This document shows positions 1-11,165 of a DNA stretch of 64,000 nt, in pieces (position 1 is the stretch's first letter; each line of letters opens with the position of its first letter). The stretch spans positions 1,798,001 to 1,862,000 of the forward strand of contig JACZZP010000008.1 of NCBI GenBank assembly GCA_015183035.1. The letters are read 5' to 3'. The notes beneath the pieces are model-generated. The model was not told the origin of the DNA. It saw only the letters and a list, made by a program, of their open reading frames with translations, and made no database searches. A program made the position numbers and the translations under genes. The stretch comes from Meloidogyne chitwoodi. Lineage: Eukaryota > Nematoda > Chromadorea > Rhabditida > Meloidogynidae.

Positions 1-1169
1 AATGACCAAAATAAATTTTTTACGATATTTTTAAAAATAAAAAAAATTAATGATTATTTTAAAGGAATTTTTTCATGAATATTATTAATTTTTTAAAATA
101 ATTATTCACCGAAGAACATTTAATAATTTATTTAATAATTTATTAAATATTTAAAAATACAAATTGGCCAAATAATAAATTAATATTTATATTTTATTAA
201 ATTTAAAAAATATAAATATTCCATTTTCTTGAGTAAGGAGTGAATTTAAAATTTATTAGTAATTTAATTTAATTTAAAAAGAATATTTTAATATTTATTT
301 TTATATTTTTTAAAAATAGTAATATTTTTAAAAATGTCAAATTAAAGTAAATAAATATTATTTAAATAATAAATAAATATATTATTATCATGAGAAAATT
401 ATTACCAAAAAAAAAAATAATTTTTTTTTAAAGGAAAAATAAATAAAATATATTTAGTTAAAATGAATAATAATTTTTTTTTAATTTTAAGGAATGAGGA
501 AATAAATTTATAAATTTAGACAAATTAAATAAATTTAAAATTTATTAAAATAAATTAATTTTTAAATAAAATAAATATTTTATTTAATTAAATATATTCT
601 AAAAAATAAATAAAATTTAAAATATTAAAAAAAAAATAAAAATATTTTTCTTTTACTTTTTAGATTTTTAATAAAAACAAAAAGAAGAAGAAAAAATAAT
701 ATTTTTATTAAAATAAAAAAAAAATAAATAAATCAAATAAATATATTTATTACTTATGTAAATATATTTATTGAGAGTAGTAGTGAGAATAATATTTACC
801 AGTTATTATATTTGTTTGGATTTGCGTGGGTTTTATTTTATGTTTTAAGTATTTGTAAATATAAACAAAATTTTTAAAAAGTAAATACAAACGTGTTTTG
901 CTCTAAAAAGAGATAAAAAAGTTTAAATAAAGTTATATTAAAATGTTGTTTGTTTAATATAAATAATGTTTTTATTTATAAAAACATTGGTTTGTAAAAA
1001 CATTAAACTTGTGTTTTGTAAAAACATTAAACTTTGTTTTAATAAACAAACATCTACTATAATTCTTTTGTAAAAACTTGTTGAAACATCAAAACATTAT
1101 TTTTAAAAATACAAACATTAAAAACAAACGTATTAAGATTTAATTATTTATTGCTTTTATAAAAATTAA
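1..1169. other. AT-rich intergenic DNA
   Basis: Almost entirely A/T with long A and T runs. No open frame with coding character was seen on either strand. A stretch at about 840-1130 repeats AAACATT/ACAAAC words (for example TAAAAACATTAAACTT at 1000 and again at 1020), which looks like decayed short repeats. Confidence 0.6.
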
Positions 1170-2186
1170 TTAATTAATTTTATTATTTCTTTTCCTTTTA
1201 TTGTTTTTTCTTCTTTTTTGTTTTTTATTATTATTTTTCATTTTATGCCAATCAGAAAATCCAATAGAATCAGGTGGAAATGAATAAACCTTTTTTATTA
1301 AATTAAATTTTAAATTATTTTTTAATTTTACCTCCATTACCCAATGTGGATATGAGTCACGGGAAAGCATTTTTCTTGGAGATTTTGCATATCTTTTATT
1401 TTATATAATTTAAATTAATTTATTTAAATATTATTTTAATTTATTTAATTTTACCTGTCACCAGGAAATTCAATAAATAATGTCCAAGCTCCTTTTCTAT
1501 TAATCTTAAAATAAAATAAATATTTATTTATTTAATTAATTAAATAAAAATACATTATAACTATTTGTAAATATTTGTCCAGTAGATACATAAAAATCAA
1601 CAGTATTATCTACACCAATTAATCGAAAGAATATAGCTTCAGTTACATTATGATTTCTTTAAAATATTTTTTAAAATAAATTAAAAATAAATTGTGCAAT
1701 TTTTAATATTTTTTAAAAATATTAAAAAAAAACAATTTATTTATTTATTTTTTATTTTTAATTAAATTAAATTAAATCAAAAATAATTTATATATTTATT
1801 TATTTTTTAATTAAATTATAATATTTTTAAAATTAATTAATTAATTTAAAAATAAATTGAGCAATTTTTGGATTTTTTAAAAATATTAAAAAAAATAATT
1901 TATTTATTTTTTTTTAATTTTTAAAATTAATTAATTAAATTAAAAATAAATAATTAAATTAAATTAATTAAAATAACCTAATAGATAAAGTAATCCAATA
2001 ATATTTAGGTTTATATGTTCTATTAATATCTTTATTATTTAAATTTAAATCAAAATAATCATCATGTAAAAAATGAGCTGTTAAATCTTTTGGAATTATT
2101 AAAAGGCAAAAAATAAAAATTTTAAAAATTAATAAAGGCCAATATTTTAATAATAATAATATTTGTTGTTTTTTTATTAATAACAT
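1170..2186 (-). CDS. Hypothetical protein with N-terminal hydrophobic segment
   Basis: I do not recognise the family. Five exons can be joined with GT-AG introns in consistent phase: 2186-1978, about 1654-1562, about 1508-1458, about 1390-1327 and about 1284-1170. The product is about 180 residues. It starts with a hydrophobic stretch (roughly residues 8-33, containing IFKIFIFCLLII) that could be a signal peptide or anchor. A central part follows with FFRLIGVDNTVDFYVSTGQ and TLFIEFPGD, then SYPHWVMEV, and a very basic tail (KKQKRRKNNKRKRNN). NXT/NXS sites after the hydrophobic part would suit a secreted or luminal protein. The last intron is 42 bp and keeps the frame open if retained. Frame continuity supports a real gene; function is unknown. 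Confidence 0.5.
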
Positions 2187-3499
2187 TAATTTAATAAATG
2201 GCAGTAATTAATTAAATAATTCTTTTTATTAATTTAAATATATATTACTTTAAAATTAATTAATTAATTAATTTTTATTTATTTTTTAAATAAACATTTT
2301 AAAATAATTTAAAACTTAATTTTTTAATAAAAACAAAAATACCTTTAATAATTAAATAATTAAATTTAAATAATAATTAAATTATAATAATTCATTATTT
2401 TAATTTAAGAATTGTAAGAAGTTGAAAGAAAATAAAAAATTAAATTAATTGAAATTTTGTTGTTTTTTATTAAAATTTTAGTTAAAATAAATTCTCTTTA
2501 AAAATTAAATAAAAGAGTTAATTCAAGCTGAAAATTAAATTTTAAAAATATTAAAAAAAGTTTTTTATTATTACTTAAAAATACAAAAATCAGAATTTAA
2601 TAAAAATTAATTAAAACATTTTTCTGATTTTTCCAACTTTTTAATTTTAAAATAATTAAAAAAAATAATTTTTATATTTAAAAAATAATAAAATTAAGAG
2701 GAGTTGTCATTTTTAATTTTGATAAAATTAAAAATATTTTTTTTTTATTATTAAAAAATAAATAAAATTATTTTTTATTGGCCTTTTAAAAAAAACAAAA
2801 TAAATTTAAATGAAATGAACAAATAAAATAATTATTTTTATTTATTTTTAAATTAGAAAAATTAATTTATTTTAATAATTTTTGAATTTAAAAATATTAA
2901 ATAATAGAAAATTTAACAAAAAAATAAAATGTCATCTCTTGTCATATGAAATACAAAAAAAAAAATTAAATTTATATAATATGACTAAAAAATTAATGAA
3001 AAGCAAGGAAATAAATCAGAAAATAAAAATGTTTAAAAAAATATTTAATTAAAAATTAATAAATAAAATAAATATTTTTTAAAATTTATTAAAAATTAAA
3101 AAAAATGTTTTTTGACTATAAATTTTATTTGAAACATTATTTTGTAAAAATAAAAAGCAAAGAGGGGAACACAGAAAGAGAAAGCGAAAAATCCAATTCA
3201 TCGTTCAAAAGTGGCCTTTTTTATTTATTATTTTTTTCCTCATATTTTGCACCAAAGAGTATATTTATATTTATGAAGAAAAAAAAAAGAATTTTTTCTT
3301 TGTAAAATTCTTGAGAGTTTTTAAATAAATATATTTTTAGTTATTATTCCCTAGAGAAGGCCAATAACCACAAAAGTGCGCATTATTTATTTTTTTTTAA
3401 TAGTAAAAATAAAATAAATAATTAAATAAAATAAGAAAAAAGAGAAAATAAAATATTATTAATTAATAAATAGTGCCTAATAAATAAATTAATTATTAA

Positions 3500-3730
3500 A
3501 TCAGAATTATATAAATTAATTAAAATAATAAATTAGAAAATAAAACACAGTATTAATGAATTATATTCAGAATTGTTCCATAATCTAAAAGAAAAATCAG
3601 AATTATTATATTAAAATACAAAAATCAGAATCATTATTTAAAAACACAGAAATCAGAATTATTATCTCAGAATTACTAATCAGAATTATTATTACAAAAT
3701 TAGAAAAATCAGAATTATTATTATTTATTT
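3500..3730. repeat. Cluster of AATCAGAATT dispersed repeat
   Basis: About ten copies of TCAGAATT or close variants in 230 bp, separated by A/T linkers such as TTATTATTA and AAAATACAAA. The same word recurs at 4780-5040, 6570-6735, 47160-47420, 56750-56930 and 62480-62640, so it is a family scattered through introns and intergenic DNA. Confidence 0.6.
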
Positions 3731-4779
3731 AACATGCCTCAGCTATAGAATAAATAAATAAAACACAAAATAAATTAAAGAATGCAAAAAAGGTTCAAGC
3801 ATAAATTTGCTAATTTTACTTTACTTTATTTTTCTCCTTTCCTGTCGCACTTTATTTGTCTTAAAAAAGTTCGATTTTTTATTTTCTTTTATTTTTCAAC
3901 TTAACTTAAATAATATTACTATGGCACACTTAAAGCTGAAATATTTATTTATTTTTTAAGTTAAACAAACAAAAAATATTAAAAAAAAAAATAAAAAATA
4001 AAAATAAAATAACAAGAAAAAAATATATTTTAATTTAAATTTAATTATTAAAAAATTCCTTTAAAATAAAAAATTAGAATTACTTTAAAAATGGTTTTAA
4101 ATTTCAATAAAATTTCAATAAACCCAAAAAATTCTATTTTTGAAATTATATATTTTTATTAGGATTTTTTAATTTAAAATTAAATAGGAAGAATAAAAAA
4201 AATTTTTATTTTATTAAAAAAGGAACAGACTAAAAAAAAAGATATTTGAGACGAAGACTTTTAAAAAAGGTAAGAGAGTAGTGTGACTTTTTCTTTTAAA
4301 TTTTAAAGAAAAATGATATATAAGTATACTTAAATATTTTAAAAATTAAAAAAAAAAGAAAAATAATTTAATTAAATTTTATTATCTAAAAAAATATTAA
4401 TTTTTTATTTAATTTCAATTTTAAATTATCCATTTTTTATTGTTTTTATTATTATCGTAAAATATATCGCGCATAGACTATCTATATAATCGATTGTGTG
4501 TAATAGATATATATAAGTACTAAATATTATTTTTTTATTAGGACGCCAGAGGCAAAATATTTATTTATTTATTTATTAAAGGTATAATTAAAATAAAATT
4601 CTTTTTTCATTGTTGAGTGTGTCCTCTCGTTTATAAAAATAATTTTAGTTAAAAAAATAAGAAGAAAAAAATAAAAGGTATATTTATTTATTGGAAAAGT
4701 CCCAAAATGAGAGAAAATAAAAATTAAAATAATTAAATAAAAATTAAAATAAATTAAATAAAAAAAGATATTAAAGTTT

Positions 4780-5040
4780 ACAAAAATCAGAATTAAATTA
4801 AAACTTGTAATAATCCATGTTTTAATGTAATTCTGATTTTTTTTAAATTGATGTAATAATATTTTGTAAATTCTGATTTTAAAATTCTGATTTGTAAATT
4901 AAATAAAATTTTTAATAATTCTGATTTTTGTATTTTTATCTCTTACAATATAATATATGTATTTCTTATTTTATAAGTAATATTTAATTGTTCTGAAAAA
5001 GTTTTAATAATATTAGTTAATTCTGATTTTTTAATTTAAA
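4780..5040. repeat. Cluster of AATTCTGATT dispersed repeat
   Basis: Several copies of AATTCTGATT (the complement of the word at 3500-3730), interleaved with TTTTGTAAATT. The cluster begins with the opposite orientation (AAAATCAGAATTAAAT at about 4785), so short inverted repeats result. Confidence 0.55.
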
Positions 5041-6354
5041 ATAAATAATGTGTTTTTTCTTTGAATAAAAACATTAAAAAAATAAAAAGACAATTAAAAA
5101 TAAATAAAAGAACTCTGAAATTTTGTAAGGCTGGGAAAAACAAAACCGGTCGCATTTAGAGCCATTCTTAAAAAAATAAAAAAACGTTACTTTTTTAGTG
5201 TACTAAAAATAAAAAATAATAAAATCATCCACTTTTATATTTTAATTTAAAACCCATCATTAAACTATATTTTCAAGTGAATCATTTTTAAAGGGAAAAT
5301 AAAAATAAAATAAAATAAATAAAAAGTTTATTTTTAAAATATTCTAGAAAAATAAAACAAAAAAATTTATTATTTTTTAAATCTCAATTATATATTGAAA
5401 AAGATAAAAAAGAGAAAAGAGTAAAAATAAATTAAATATAATAAATTAAATAATTAAACAAACTTAATAATCTTTGAAATTTATAATTTTAAATTTTATA
5501 TTTTTTTATTTAAAAGTTTAAATTAATTTTTAATAAATATTAAATTTAGAAGTTTTTAGTAATATTTTATATTTTTTTTAAATTTTATTTTTTTAAATAA
5601 ATAAAAATAAAAATAAAATAAAAGTGCATTAATAATATTATAACCTTTATTAAATCCTTAGTAAATATATTTATTTATTTATTTAAAATTATAAAGGCAT
5701 TCATTAAGATTTTTTATTTATTTATTTATGGAAAGAACAAAGTTTAATAAATTATATTTTTTTTTAATTTTCTAAAAATGGAAAAAAAAATTATTTGTAT
5801 TTAATAAAAAAATAAAAACTCAAATTCATTTTTAAATAAATAAAAAAACCAAATAAAACTTTTAAAATATTTGTTTGTTTTTCTCAATTTCACATAAAAT
5901 TTTATTTTGAAATTTGATAATAAAAAAGGATAGAAAAATATTTTTTAATTTTTTATTTATTTTTTTGAATATTTTTTTAAAATTTATTTTTAATTTATTA
6001 ATTTTATTCCAATAAAAAGAGACAGTTTTTTAAATTAAGAATTTATAAAATAAATTAGAGAGACTCTTTTTAATTTTTTTAAATAAATAAAATAATTAAT
6101 AATATTTTTTTTAAACAAAATAAAAATAAATAAATTTTTTTAAATTTATTTATAAAATAAAAAAGAAAAAAAAATAAGTATTTTTAGGCAAACAATTGCT
6201 TTTTATTTGGTCAACACATAGCCTTTTGTCTTTTTAATTAGTTAATTTAATTACCCGTTTAATTTATATTTTTTACATAAATTTTCTTTTTGTAATTGCC
6301 ACTAATCGTCTAAAAATAAAAAATTAATATTTTTAAAAAATCAGAATTTAAAAT

Positions 6355-7468
6355 TTAAAACAACCTTAAATTTTGTTTAAGTCCACCTCCACTACTACTT
6401 ATTTTTGTATTTGTTTTTGTGTTTTGTTTTTGTTGTTCTTCTTTTTCAATAAATATTGTATTATTGTAAATAATATTCTGATTTTGTTGTTGTGAAATAT
6501 TTGTTGTTATTGTACGTCTATGGTGACATAAGGCATTTAATATAGCCAGATCAAACACTTCCTTTAAAATATTTCAGAATTAATTTAAAACAAATCAGAA
6601 TTAATTTCAGAATTAATTTAAAACAAATCAGAATTACTTTAAAACAAATCAGAATTAATTTCAGAATTAATTTAAAACAAATCAGAATTACTTTAAAACA
6701 AATCAGAATTAATTTAAAACAATCAGAATTACTTTTAAATTTTGTTGTGTAACAGCAGAACACTCTAACCAGTGAAGTTGTAATCTAGTAGCTAATTGCC
6801 CCATAACCCCAGGTTCTATAGCTTCACCTCTACGAGTATTCATTCTTTGATCAGATTGAGTTCCAACCAAAATAACTAATTATAAAAATATATTTATTTT
6901 ATTTATTTATTTACTAGGTGCATTAGGTGCTAATGCTTTTATCTCAGGTAACCATCTTTGTGTTGCTGAACGAAGTGTAGATATTTTTGCAACACTAAAA
7001 AAATTAAAAATAAAATTTTATTATAATTATTTTAACAAATTAAAATTAAAATAATTAATTAATTACTTAAAACAAAGTAAAAAAACAGAAGCATCAGCAT
7101 AACCCAAAGGTCTAATTGTATCAAATTCAGACTAAAATAAATATTAATATTAATATTTATTTTAAAAAATAAAAAACTCTTCCAGCAGTGTCACATAATT
7201 CTAAACGTAAAGGTTTACCATCTACACAAACTGTGACTAAAAAATAAATTAAATAAATATTTTAAAATAAATTAAAAATACCAGAATAATTATCAAATGC
7301 TGTTGGATAATAACGTTCTAAAAATTAATTAATTAATTAATTTAATTTTAAATATTATTTTTTAAATTAAATAAAAATACCACAAAATCCATTTCTAGTG
7401 TAAGAAACAACTAAAGAAGTTTTTCCTACACAGGGGTCTCCAACTAATACACAACGAAGATGAAGCAT
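6355..7468 (-). CDS. chw-1: Atypical Rho-family GTPase (CHW-1/Wrch/Chp-like)
   Basis: Rho GTPase of about 225 residues in seven exons with good GT-AG introns. G1 reads GDPCVGKTS (residues 10-18), switch [12 protein letters not shown]3 DTAGR, G4 GTQSD and G5 ECSA. The spacing and the phrases [20 protein letters not shown] and SAVTQQNLK are closest to the RhoU/RhoV (Wrch/Chp) branch, C. elegans CHW-1, which acts in polarity and cytoskeletal signalling. Oddities: Pro stands where most Rho proteins have Gly12, and Arg where they have Gln61, both in the GTPase machinery. The C-terminal 50 residues are Gln/Asn/Lys rich and end GLKQNLRLF, with no CAAX box and no cysteine for palmitoylation. The N-terminal proline-rich extension of Wrch is absent. 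The start is the first ATG ahead of the P-loop. Family call firm; the orthologue is inferred. Confidence 0.85.
6562..6738. repeat. Tandem TCAGAATT array inside a GTPase intron
   Basis: The last intron of the Rho GTPase gene is largely a tandem array. Units of about 21-33 bp alternate between AATCAGAATTACTTTAAAAC and AATCAGAATTAATTTCAGAATTAATTTAAAAC types, with about nine TCAGAATT cores. The array leaves an open frame on the minus strand (6551-6763), but that frame is only a by-product of the period and is not called as a gene. Confidence 0.8.
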
Positions 7469-9289
7469 TTTAATTTAATTTAATTTAATTAAATTAAATT
7501 AAAAATATTTATTTATTTTTAAAATAATTAAAAATCTTTAAAAAATAAATAAATTTATTAATAATTTATTTAATTAAAAATAAAAAAATAAATTAAGAGT
7601 AATTAAATAATCTTTTTTATTTATAAATTTAAAAAATAAATATATATTTTTTTAATTAAATTATAATTATAATAAATGATGCAAAGGGTTAATTAATTAA
7701 TTTAAAAAAATAATTATTTTAAATTTTAAAAATTAATTAATTAATTTTAAAATTTAATTAAAATAAATTGACCAAAAATTATATTTTTTTTTATTTAAAT
7801 TAAAAAAAAAATTATTAGAAAAATAAAAATTTCTTTTATTAAATTTTAAAAAAAAATTTTTTAGTTTAAAAAATTAATTATTATTATTAAGTAATAAATT
7901 AAAATTAAACAAAAATATTTTTATTATTTTTATATTTTTTTTAATTACTAATTCTCCCCAATAAATATTTATTTATTTAAAAAAAATTAATTAATTTAAA
8001 TATTTTTAAATTAATTAATAATTAAAAAAATTAGAATAAATAAATAAATTAATTAATTTTTTTCAAAGTTTATATAAATACAAATAATAGTAATAAAAAA
8101 GATTAAAAAATAGAGGAAAAATTAAATTAATTTTATTAAATCATTTTTTAGAAATAAAAAAGTATTAAAATAAATAAAATAATAGAATATAGTGACAATT
8201 AATTAATTTACTTTGTTTTATTTTATTTTATTTTATTTTTTATTTTACCGAAAAGATGATTGAGTTGATGACTTTTTATTAATTAAATAAATAAATAGGT
8301 GGTATATATTAATAATTATTTTATTTTAATAAATAAAAAGAAAAAATAAATAAATTAATTAAAAAATATATAACTGGTCAATTTATTTTTTTAAAGTTTT
8401 TTTTTTCGAAAAATACTGGCGCCGTTATTAATTAATTAAATCAAGTTTTGTATTTTAGGAGAAACGTTTAAGTGCCAAATTAATTAAAGGAAATAAATTA
8501 ATTAAAATAATATTTATTTAATTATAAAGGAAATAAATTATAATTTTATTAAAAATAAATTTATTTTTAATTTTAATTAAAATAAATTAGTAAATAAAGT
8601 GTTCTAAACATGTATTTTTCTCTTTAAATTAAAAAAATATTTTTTTTTTAATCAAATAATAATAATAAATGTTACAAAATGTAGTTCAGAGTATTAATTA
8701 AATAAATAAAATTATTTTAAAAAAAAATATTAATTTAAATTAAATTAATTAATTAAATATCTAATAAATCATTTTTTATTTTAATTAATTAATTAATATT
8801 TTTAAATAATAATAATTAAAGAAATACATTTATACTTACACTAGACATTTTAATAATTAAAAACACGTGAGAGAGATTTAAATTAAATTAATTATTTAAT
8901 TAAAATAATTAATTAATTTATATTTATTATAAATATTCTTATATATTTTCTCACAAAAATAAATAAATAAATTTAATTATAATATTTTTGTTAATTAAAA
9001 TAATAAATTATTATTTATTTTATCGTTAAAAAGTAGAAGAAATAAATAAATAAAATAAAAAGAAAAAGGAATATAGAAAAGAAAGAAAAAATAGAGATTT
9101 TGTGAATAAAAAGGCAGTCGGATGTAAATATAAATAAAAAAAGAAAAATAAATAATTTAATTTATTTATTTTAATTTAATATAATTATTTAAAAATTATT
9201 TTAAAATTTAAAAATGAGTAAATATTAATTAATTAATTAATATAAGTATAACCTAATTTAATCTAAATTAAGTCTAGTACTACAATATC

Positions 9290-9493
9290 CACTGATAATG
9301 TCCATAATAAAAGGTCATTGTTCCTTCCACACCATAACTCTGTTCTCTTCACATTATAACATTTTTCTTTTCAAACCATAGAATTGTTCCTTCCACACCA
9401 TAATCATTGTTCCTTCCACACTATAACACTATTCTCTCCACATCATAGACTTATTCCCTTTACAGAATAGACTTGTTATCATCAAACCATAGT
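9290..9493. repeat. Degenerate minisatellite, unit about 25 bp
   Basis: Seven to eight diverged copies of a unit like TTGTTCCTTCCACACCATAA, with variants such as CTGTTCTCTTCACATTATAA and ACTATTCTCTCCACATCATA. The C-rich strand composition contrasts sharply with its surroundings. Confidence 0.75.
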
Positions 9494-9681
9494 CTTAAAA
9501 TATCCCTTTAGAATTATTAAATAATTTCCCTATATCCTTGTCCTTATAACTCAATAATATTTTTCCTTTCCTAAAGGATATTAAACCACTGATTTATTTA
9601 TTTTATTTATTTTATTCTTTATTCTTCAAATAAAATATATTTAATAAAAGAAACAGGAAGAAAAATTTTAAACAAAATTGG

Positions 9682-9959
9682 GGTACTTTTCCGTTATGCT
9701 GCACTCCCCCATTTCAGTGCCAAAAATTTGAGTGCCAACTAATACTTTTAATTCATTAATATTTGAATTTTAATCTGTATTTTTTGATTATCATACAATC
9801 TTTGGTCGTTAAACGAGTATATAGAGATTTAATAAAAGTAAAAAATATTAATTCAATTAAAAATAATTAAATAAAAATGCCCTATAAACGACACACTTAT
9901 TAATAGGCACTCAAATTTTTGGCACTGAAATGGGGGGTGCAGCATAACGGAAAAGTACC
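9682..9959. mobile_element. 278-bp MITE with 8-bp target duplication
   Basis: Inverted terminal repeats of about 55 bp start GGTACTTTTCCGTTATGCTG on both sides and include CATTTCAGTGCCAAAAATTT. The flanks carry the direct repeat AAAATTGG (9674-9681 and 9960-9967), which fixes the ends; reading one base differently would give a 9-bp duplication CAAAATTGG. There is no coding capacity, so the element is non-autonomous. An 8-bp duplication fits hAT-like or Merlin-like transposition, but the terminal bases do not decide the superfamily. Confidence 0.85.
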
Positions 9960-11165
9960 AAAATTGGTGATAATTAAACAGATATTATTGACTTGCTTTG
10001 TGTCATTTTATTTATTTTTATTTATTTATTTCTTGTCATTTTCTCGCCTTTAATTTTCGCGCAATCATGCCCTTCCTTTTTTAATTTATTTTTTTTTTAA
10101 ATATCTTTTCTGTCAATTTATTTATTTATTTTGTATTTGCCCTCTAGTAATCCATCATTTAAATAAATAAATATATTTTTAAAATATCTTTTTAATTAAA
10201 TAAATAAATATATTGCTAAAACTTTTAATTGAAAATATTTATTAAAAAAGGGGAGAGAAAAGGTTGGAAAAATATAAAAATAAATATTAAATTAATTCCG
10301 GAAAGAAAAGAAAACATTTGGGCGCAGAAACGTTTGGACGCTTATTTTTAAATTAAAATAACAAAAATTATAAAATTTTGAATAAATTTATTTTAAATTA
10401 TTAAATAACTTTATTTAAAAAATTAAAAATTTTAGGTTAAATATTTTTAATGTTTTAGTCAAAAGAAATGTTAATTTACTTGAAAAATTAGATTTTTTTG
10501 AATTTAAATTTAACCTAATAATTTATTTTTGTTTAAAAAATATTAAATAAAATAATAAAAAATATTTAAGAAAAATAAAATATATGTTAATTTATTAAAT
10601 TTAAGGAATTTTAATTATTAAAAAAAAGATTAAAAAAAAGATAAGAGGAAAAAACCGAATAAAAATAATAATTAAAAAATGTACAAATTGTCTCTTCTCA
10701 CTTTTTATAGGTAGTAAAACTGGTATAAATAATAATTAAAAAAAATAATGAAAACATAAATAGGTAAATAATGTTAAGAGTTTTTATATAAAATAAAGAA
10801 AAAAAAATTAGAAAAAAAAATAAAAAAAGCGAGGTAATTTTTTTATAAAAAATAAATAATAATAATAACCCCAAAAGAATAAATAATAATATTAATTATT
10901 AAATTATTTTTTCATTCTTGGGAATATTACTAAAAAAAAGAAAGACCTTTAAATTTTATTAAAATTAAAAATAAAAATTACAAGGAATTTTTTAAATTTT
11001 AATTTTCTTAAGAAACCCATATTAAAAATAAAAAAAAGGTACCAAAATATTCGTAAAAATTAAATTCTTTTTAAAAAAAATTGTCATGGTAACAATAAAT
11101 ATTTTTATTTTTTTTTAATAAAAAATAAAATAAAAATATTTATTTTATTAAAAAATATTAATTAA

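Larger units (their letters stand above)
2187..6354. other. Intergenic, low complexity with dispersed TCAGAATT words
   Basis: Over 4 kb without a convincing gene. The sequence is A/T homopolymer and TTAATTAA-like DNA. Two clusters of the word AATCAGAATT or its complement AATTCTGATT stand out, at about 3500-3730 and 4780-5040. The longest open frame (3105-3305, plus) is Lys/Ser/Phe rich, has no recognisable domain and is not supported by splice signals, so I do not call it. Confidence 0.5.
7469..11165. other. Intergenic AT-rich DNA with satellite and MITE
   Basis: About 3.7 kb between two genes transcribed away from each other. Apart from the minisatellite at 9290-9493 and the inverted-repeat element at 9682-9959 it is TTAATTAA-type low-complexity DNA. 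No coding exon was found. The promoters of both flanking genes must lie here, but no specific element can be pointed out. Confidence 0.55.

Noticed and set aside
3105..3305. 66-codon open frame on the plus strand
   Set aside because: Composition follows A/T-rich low-complexity DNA, no domain, no splice partners and no start context.
6551..6763. 70-residue open frame with a repeated ICFKLILK pattern
   Set aside because: It is the translation of the tandem TCAGAATT array inside an intron; the flanking exons define the GTPase in another frame.
8840..8865. Possible leader exon ATGTCTAGT followed by a GTAAGT donor on the minus strand, upstream of the Rho GTPase gene
   Set aside because: There is no acceptor AG in front of the GTPase ATG to receive it, and three codons alone are not evidence of a gene.
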